From the NCBI GenBank assembly GCA_009692465.1, contig SHZD01000039.1, positions 1-35,782 on the forward strand: a stretch of 35,782 nucleotides of DNA. The letters run 5' to 3'. Both the position numbers and the translations under genes were made by a program. Position 1 is the stretch's first letter; each line of letters begins with the position of its first letter. This DNA is from Myxococcales bacterium. GTDB lineage: Bacteria > Myxococcota_A > UBA9042. The notes under the pieces are model-generated. The model saw only the letters and a program-made list of their open reading frames with translations, did not search any database and had not been told where the DNA came from. Below are positions 32,293-35,782 of this stretch, one piece after another.

Positions 32293-33570
32293 ATGACCCC
32301 TCCCCTGCACATCGGCATCATCGGCGCGGGTACGGCGGGTGCCGCCGCCGCTCTATTTCTGGCTCAATCTGGCCACCAGGTCGAGCTGTTTGAAGCCGTG
32401 CCGCAACCGGGCCCCGTCGGCGCGGGCATCATGCTGCAACCGACCGGTCAGCACGTACTGGACCGTTTGGGCTTGCTGCCCACGATTGAAGCCCAAGGTG
32501 CGCGCGTGGACCGGCTATTTTGCCGCTCGACGACGGGCCGGGTGGTGCTGGACCTGCACTACGCCCATCTCGATCGCCGGCTGATTGGGATTGGCCTGCA
32601 CCGCGGTGCACTTTTTGAGGCTCTGTTTGCGGCTGTGCAAGCGCAAGCGGGCATTCTGTTGCACCTAGGGGTGACGATTAGGCGTATTGAGCACTCTTCG
32701 GAGCAGAAAAGATCGACGGCACCCATTGTTCAACATGCTAGTTTAGTTGATGAATTTGGCACAAAATACCCAGATTTCGATTTGGTTGTCGTCGCCGATG
32801 GTGCCAGCAGCGACGTCGCCATCGATCGGCCGATTGCCCGTTCGGTGCGCGATTACCCGTGGGGAGCGCTGTGGTGGGTGGCGCCTGACCCGCAGCATCT
32901 GTTCCGCGAGCGGCTGTACCAAGTCGTACAGGGCGCCCATACCATGCTGGGCCTGCTGCCGACCGGCAAGTCGCCTACCAGTCGCACTACCAATCAAGTC
33001 ACCTTGTTTTGGTCGATCCGCGCCGACCAAGTGCAGGACTTTCGCCGCGCCGACTTGGCCCAGTGGAAAGCGCGCCTGTTGCACCTAGAGCCACAAGTTG
33101 AGCCCATTTTGGCAACCATCGCCAGCGCTGACCAGTTGCTGTTTGCCAAGTACCGCGACGTGCACATGCCGCGTTGGCACAGTGGTTCGGTGGTCTGGCT
33201 GGGCGATGCCGCCCATGCGATGAGCCCGCAACTAGGTCAGGGCGCCAATCTAGCGCTGCTCGACGCCGAGGCCCTGAGCGATTGTCTGGCACACTGCGGG
33301 ACGGTGGCCGACGGGCTAACGCTGTACTCGCGGCGGCGACGGTCGCATTTGCAGTTTTATCAGCAGGCGACGCGGATGTTGACGCCATTTTTTCAAAGTG
33401 ATTCTAAAGTGTTGCCGTGGTTGCGCGACGCGTTCATGCCGCTGGCGTGTCGGTTACCGCTCGGTCGGCGCAAGATGGTCGCTAGCATGTGCGGCGCGGA
33501 GCAGTCGTGGTTGCCGCTTGCAGGTCCAATTCGCAGTCCGCCGCAGCGATTAAGGCACGAGAAGACGTAA
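32293..33570 (+). CDS. FAD-dependent monooxygenase (UbiH/PHBH-type)
   Basis: 425 residues from ATG 32293; ATG 32269 in frame adds eight. Hydroxylase family using FAD and NAD(P)H. Seen: the dinucleotide-binding IGIIGAGTAGAAAALFLAQSG (GAGTAG, residues 11-16) with ELFE 20 residues on, GAGIMLQP, the LHRGALFEALF segment, DLVVVADGAS (the DG motif), and WLGDAAHAMSPQLGQGANLALLDA with Gly304-Asp305 contacting FAD ribityl phosphate. All FAD motifs are intact and the length is normal. Residues 141-157 (STAPIVQHASLVDEFGT) are encoded by family 1 repeat copy 8; the segment falls in a variable strand region just before the DG motif, so the enzyme may still be active. Substrate unknown. Confidence 0.88.
   Translation: MTPPLHIGIIGAGTAGAAAALFLAQSGHQVELFEAVPQPGPVGAGIMLQPTGQHVLDRLGLLPTIEAQGARVDRLFCRSTTGRVVLDLHYAHLDRRLIGIGLHRGALFEALFAAVQAQAGILLHLGVTIRRIEHSSEQKRSTAPIVQHASLVDEFGTKYPDFDLVVVADGASSDVAIDRPIARSVRDYPWGALWWVAPDPQHLFRERLYQVVQGAHTMLGLLPTGKSPTSRTTNQVTLFWSIRADQVQDFRRADLAQWKARLLHLEPQVEPILATIASADQLLFAKYRDVHMPRWHSGSVVWLGDAAHAMSPQLGQGANLALLDAEALSDCLAHCGTVADGLTLYSRRRRSHLQFYQQATRMLTPFFQSDSKVLPWLRDAFMPLACRLPLGRRKMVASMCGAEQSWLPLAGPIRSPPQRLRHEKT
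32715..32765 (+). repeat. Family 1 repeat, copy 8, inside a coding region
   Basis: Reads GACGGCACCC, ATTGTTCAAC, ATGCTAGTTT and TTTGGCACAAAA within the monooxygenase gene. It lies in the same phase as the copies that supply stops; the TAG position is ACG here, so the frame stays open. Confidence 0.75.
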
Positions 33571-33597
33571 GCTATGGTGATGCAAGCCAGTGTTCGC

Positions 33598-33775
33598 CCG
33601 CGATCCCCCGCTTTGGGCGCATCTCGGCGTCACTGCGTCACTTGCTCCTTGTCGAGCGACAGCGAGCGACAGCGAGCGACAGCGAGCGACAGCGAGCGAC
33701 AGCGAGCGACAGCGAGCGACAGGGCACTGGCATCCCAAATCGGGGGCCGCGGAGAATTTCGGTGGTAAATTTGGG
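33598..33775 (+). repeat. Family 2 MITE-like repeat, copy 3
   Basis: Same ends as copy 1 (CCGCGATCCCCCGCTTTGGG on the left) and the same tail, but without the internal hairpin and with seven CGAGCGACAG units (33653-33722) instead of three. Confidence 0.9.
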
Positions 33776-34055
33776 GTAGCCGGTTGGTGCCAAGTAGACG
33801 GTCAAGGCTCATTGAACCTGAGGCGCGCCGCGCAAGCTCTGCCGCGACCAGCTCGCGCAACCGCCGCAAGTCCAGCGCCGGCAACGGCTTTTCGATGACG
33901 TCCGGCAGGCGGTGGCCAATTGGCCCCGGTGCTGCATTGGGTCGGCATTGTTGGGCATCGGCTGGTCGGGTGTCGCCTAAGTCGTTGACATAAACGGCAG
34001 GATCAGTTTGCGGATGCGCCCAATGCCCGAAACCCCTTGTAGTTCTGACGTTCAA
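33776..34055 (-). pseudogene. Possible truncated gene fragment next to repeat
   Basis: On the minus strand a frame from about TTG 34055 reads coding-like in its middle (RLPDVIEKPLPALDLRRL, then RRASGSMSLDRLLGTN) and then runs into family 2 copy 3. It could be a small gene whose 3' end was replaced by the repeat. No family recognised; chance is possible. Confidence 0.25.
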
Positions 34056-34105
34056 CGCCTAGTCTTTGCTGTCGCCCGTGCTCGGGCCACCGTGGAAAAC
34101 GGCCG

Positions 34106-34330
34106 ATGGAAAATCTACTTTACGTTCACGCCACTTGGGACAGCGAAGCCTCAGTTTGGGTCGCCACAAGCAACGATGTCGCTGGCCTCGCGACGGAGGC
34201 GGCAACAACCGAGGAATTGGTCGCAAAGCTGAAAGTGATGATTCCCGAGTTGTTGGCGCTCAACGGCGTTGCTACGACGCGGCCATTGCCATTCGAGCTC
34301 ACGACCCGGCAGTTTGTGTTGGCGGCCTGA
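34106..34330 (+). CDS. hicB: HicB-like antitoxin, DUF1902 domain
   Basis: 74 residues. The sequence VHATWDSEASVWVATSNDVAGLATEA fits the DUF1902/HicB partial RNase H fold, followed by a TTEELVAKLKVMIPELL helix. In hic modules this protein neutralises the HicA mRNA interferase and often represses its own operon. No separate DNA-binding domain is visible at the C-terminus (ELTTRQFVLAA), so repression, if any, would use another mode. Its TGA overlaps the ATG of the next gene by one base (TGATG), typical of coupled toxin-antitoxin genes. Order here is antitoxin first. Confidence 0.8.
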   Translation: MENLLYVHATWDSEASVWVATSNDVAGLATEAATTEELVAKLKVMIPELLALNGVATTRPLPFELTTRQFVLAA

Positions 34331-34524
34331 TGCCCAGCTTCACTCCGGATTTGAAGAAAGCGCTCGCTGCCGCGGGCTGTTACTTTGTGCGCCACGGCAA
34401 AGGCCACCACGAAATTTGGTACAGCCCTATCACACGGGTCAATTTTGTGGTCGACGCTACTATCAAGTCGCGCCACACTGCGAATGCGGTTTGTCGGCAA
34501 GCCGGTTTGCCGAAAGGGTTTTGA
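34330..34524 (+). CDS. hicA: HicA-like mRNA interferase toxin
   Basis: 64 residues. Double-stranded-RNA-binding-like fold of the HicA/YcfA family: an N-terminal helix (TPDLKKALAAAGCYFVRHG), the catalytic His motif GKGHHEIWYSP (His26 is the likely active residue), a beta strand ending NFVVDATIKSRHTANAVCRQAGL. HicA cleaves mRNA when free of HicB. All expected parts are present and the length is normal. The start overlaps the antitoxin stop by one base. The pair sits in a repeat-rich, IS-bearing stretch, which fits a mobile or accessory module. Confidence 0.85.
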   Translation: MPSFTPDLKKALAAAGCYFVRHGKGHHEIWYSPITRVNFVVDATIKSRHTANAVCRQAGLPKGF

Positions 34525-34599
34525 TTCGTGCTGGTGTCCGATCTGGCGCCGTCGCCTTTGTCCTGAGACCTTCGCGAGAAACCAGAGATTCCAATTCTT

Positions 34600-34684
34600 C
34601 TAGGAGCCTGTCGGAAATCAATCGTTTATAAAATGTCTATCCGGTTATACACAATGAATCTATTACGATCCGACAGTCTCCTAG
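34600..34684. mobile_element. 85-base MITE-like element with 16-base inverted ends
   Basis: CTAGGAGCCTGTCGGA at the left and TCCGACAGTCTCCTAG at the right pair at 15 of 16 positions. The 53-base centre is AT-rich and unlike its surroundings. The ends match the arms of family 4 (CTAGGAGCGAGTCGGA), so both probably derive from one element type. Confidence 0.75.
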
Positions 34685-34754
34685 CTTCTCAGATATTCTC
34701 AACTGTCCAAGAACTGCCCAGAGTGAATCCGTGCAGTTTCGGACAGTTGCCGCC

Positions 34755-34805
34755 GTCTAGCCAGACGGCGCTAGGAGCGAGTCGGAATACTCCGACACGC
34801 TCCTA
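34755..34805. repeat. Family 4 hairpin repeat, copy 2
   Basis: One base different from 26449-26499. Here the outer GCCGTCT-AGCC-AGACGGC hairpin (34752-34769) is longer than in copy 1, and the main stem CTAGGAGCG/CGCTCCTAG is kept with an extra G-C pair inside. Confidence 0.9.
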
Positions 34806-34938
34806 GGCCATTGGGGCAATTTGGGCGAACGTCGGCCACGGGTGCCAACGGGTTCACACCGGGGGCTGCCGGCACCTGCCGGCCCTCATCCCAGCACGCA
34901 CGGAGCACTGGAAATTGCAGAGTATTCCCTGCGGGCAC

Positions 34939-34967
34939 CCTTCTCCCACGTGCCGCGGGAGAAGGGA
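34939..34967. terminator. Perfect hairpin, possible terminator or REP-like site
   Basis: CCCTTCTCCC and GGGAGAAGGG pair perfectly over 10 bases around ACGTGCCGC. No T-run follows. Similar hairpins occur as intergenic repeats in GC-rich bacteria; a role in termination is possible. Confidence 0.5.
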
Positions 34968-34979
34968 TCTGGCGGGTTT

Positions 34980-35125
34980 GCCTTAGTTGGGGCGTCGACT
35001 TGACCTGAAGTGCGGCACTGGCTGCCTTAGTGGGCCCTCAACAAGACCCGAAGTGCCGTACTTGGTGCCTTAATGAAGCGTCAACTACACCCGAAGTGCT
35101 GCACTTGGTGCCTTGTAGACACCCC
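34980..35125 (+). repeat. 43-44-base tandem array with internal dyads
   Basis: Three units (34980-35023, 35024-35066, 35067-35109) and a partial fourth. Each starts GCCTTA and holds a dyad, AAGTGC-T-GCACTT being perfect in unit three and slightly damaged in the others. No spacers as in CRISPR. Could be protein-binding iterons or a small repeat element. Confidence 0.8.
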
Positions 35126-35132
35126 AACAGGC

Positions 35133-35466
35133 CTACCCGACCGGCACATCTGTCGCTGGCGCGACTTCAACGGGCGCAACCGCTGCAGACGGCTCGCCGT
35201 TTGACGCGAAAAAAGCCTCTGCAAACGCCTTGCCATAGCCGTTGACGCTGTCCAGTTTCAGCAATTCGGCGTACACACTGAGCCGAACGGCGTTGGCTTC
35301 TTGCTTCCAATCGGTGGCAGTGCGGCGGTGGCGCACGCGGTCGACGTCGCCATTGTCGCGGGCTTGCAAGGCGTTTGACCTCAGCGTACAAGCCGTCGAA
35401 GCCGCGCCGCATGTCACAGGGCTGGGTGCACAGATAGATGTGGCACGACGGCGGCAGCATCAACAT
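35133..35466 (-). pseudogene. IS66 TnpB (Orf2) remnant joined to other sequence
   Basis: The minus-strand ATG at 35466 overlaps the end of the upstream IS66 Orf1 by four bases, as in intact IS66 elements. The first 30 residues (MLMLPPSCHIYLCTQPCDMR, then RGFDGLYAEV) are a typical TnpB start. After that the similarity stops: the frame runs on as Arg/Pro-rich sequence to 35167, while another frame, ending at 35133, looks coding (DWKQEANAVRLSVYAELLKL). TnpB should be about 115 residues and contain an FVF-NRR segment, which is missing. So the IS is broken here, by deletion or fusion to the 3' part of an unidentified gene. No TnpC transposase follows to the left. Confidence 0.7.
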
Positions 35467-35782
35467 GGCGCCACCGCGCGGGCAATCGCGGCAACGAGCA
35501 CGCCCACGTAGCCGGGGTCGGTGCCGACAGCGACCCGCAGCTCAGCCGGGCCGACTAGTGCGACAACGGTCGGGCAAGCATCGGCAACGACATACTGGCG
35601 CGCCGGTGGCGGATTCGGGGCGAGTGCCACGCGCACAAGGCGTGCCGGCTCGGGGGTGCTGTGGTTTTGCGCCCCGGTCAGTTCGTCGGCCTCGCGCTGG
35701 AGCAAGCGCACCCACCAGTTCAGGGTTGCGGGGTGGCAGTCGTGGGCTTTGGCGAACTCGCGGTAGGTCAGGCCCGATTGGC
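35460..35782 (-). CDS. IS66 family Orf1 (TnpA) accessory protein, 5' end outside window
   Basis: The frame enters from the right edge and ends at a TGA on 35460-35462. Visible are the second half of a helix-turn-helix (SGLTYREFAKAHDCHPATLN, then WWVRLLQRE), a variable linker, and a C-terminal part (PAELRVAVGTDPGYVGVLVAAIARA) that matches the I-x-L-x-x-G-x-x-V-x-V...D...L end of IS66 Orf1. In the family this protein helps the TnpC transposase. Its stop overlaps the tnpB start. The N-terminus lies outside the window, so completeness cannot be judged, but the damaged tnpB makes the element inactive on its own. Confidence 0.75.
   Translation of the reverse strand, partial: QSGLTYREFAKAHDCHPATLNWWVRLLQREADELTGAQNHSTPEPARLVRVALAPNPPPARQYVVADACPTVVALVGPAELRVAVGTDPGYVGVLVAAIARAVAPC

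Noticed and set aside
35115-35124. Ninth family 1 repeat (GTAGACACCC)
   Set aside because: Only the 10-base head matches; the next bases (CAACAGGCC) diverge, so chance cannot be excluded.
34980-35125. CRISPR array
   Set aside because: Units follow each other without unique spacers and there are no cas genes in the window.

Overview
The window is GC-rich bacterial DNA that best fits a member of the Myxococcota or a close relative (old Deltaproteobacteria). Pointers are two lipoprotein-like secreted proteins with Asp/Ala-rich linkers, one carrying long Cys-rich 'DGNPCT...C' repeats, a very large alpha-2-macroglobulin lipoprotein, a triple CAP-domain exoprotein, a NodU/CmcH carbamoyltransferase, and a bacterial GlgC/GlgA pair. 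I see no rRNA, tRNA or CRISPR array. The lineage is inferred from gene style, not from a marker gene.

Layout. 1-5076 (+): end of a DUF6011-type gene, a Cys-rich exoprotein, a small membrane protein, a triple CAP exoprotein. 5242-10552 (+): an LtaS-like membrane phosphotransferase, then glgC-glgA. 10623-12020: a RAYT-like Y1 (HUH) transposase on the minus strand, bracketed by copies of a dispersed repeat in opposite orientations. 12040-12828 (+): a second Cys-rich lipoprotein. 13274-19465 (-): the alpha-2-macroglobulin. 19668-23101 (+): frataxin/CyaY, a zinc phospholipase C/P1-nuclease-like exoprotein and a HEAT-like protein. 23106-25325 (-): aldehyde dehydrogenase plus DUF1415 protein, apparently one operon. 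25629-26453 (+): a Lys/Ala-rich protein, convergent with a GT2 glycosyltransferase (-); divergent from that, a carbamoyltransferase (+). 29749-33570 (+): MDR oxidoreductase, TrmJ-like RNA methyltransferase, small membrane protein, FAD monooxygenase. 34106-34524 (+): HicB/HicA-type toxin-antitoxin pair. 34525-35782: repeat-rich ground ending in an IS66 remnant that leaves the window.

The most unusual content is the repeat landscape. At least four dispersed families are present. Family 1 (about 50 bp, head GTAGGCACCCATTGAACAAC) has eight copies. It begins with GTAG, as REP elements of RAYT transposases do. Two copies supply the TAG stop of the gene they follow, a third sits 6 nt after a stop in the same phase, and one lies inside an intact monooxygenase frame with that TAG changed to ACG. 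The RAYT-like gene in the same window makes a RAYT/REP-like system the leading hypothesis. Family 2 (about 150-185 bp, three copies) is MITE-like, with inverted ends, a variable internal hairpin and a variable 10-bp tandem array. Family 3 (about 130 bp, two copies) is hairpin-rich. Family 4 (51 bp, two copies) is a hairpin that supplies the stop codons of two convergent genes, and its ends match a nearby 85-bp inverted-repeat element. There is also an in-frame 18-bp coding minisatellite and a 43-bp tandem array with internal dyads.

Metabolic and cell-surface genes look intact and ordinary apart from points noted under findings (Ser in place of the conserved Lys in the GlgA KTGGL motif, a long bait-like linker in the macroglobulin, degenerate CAP domains).
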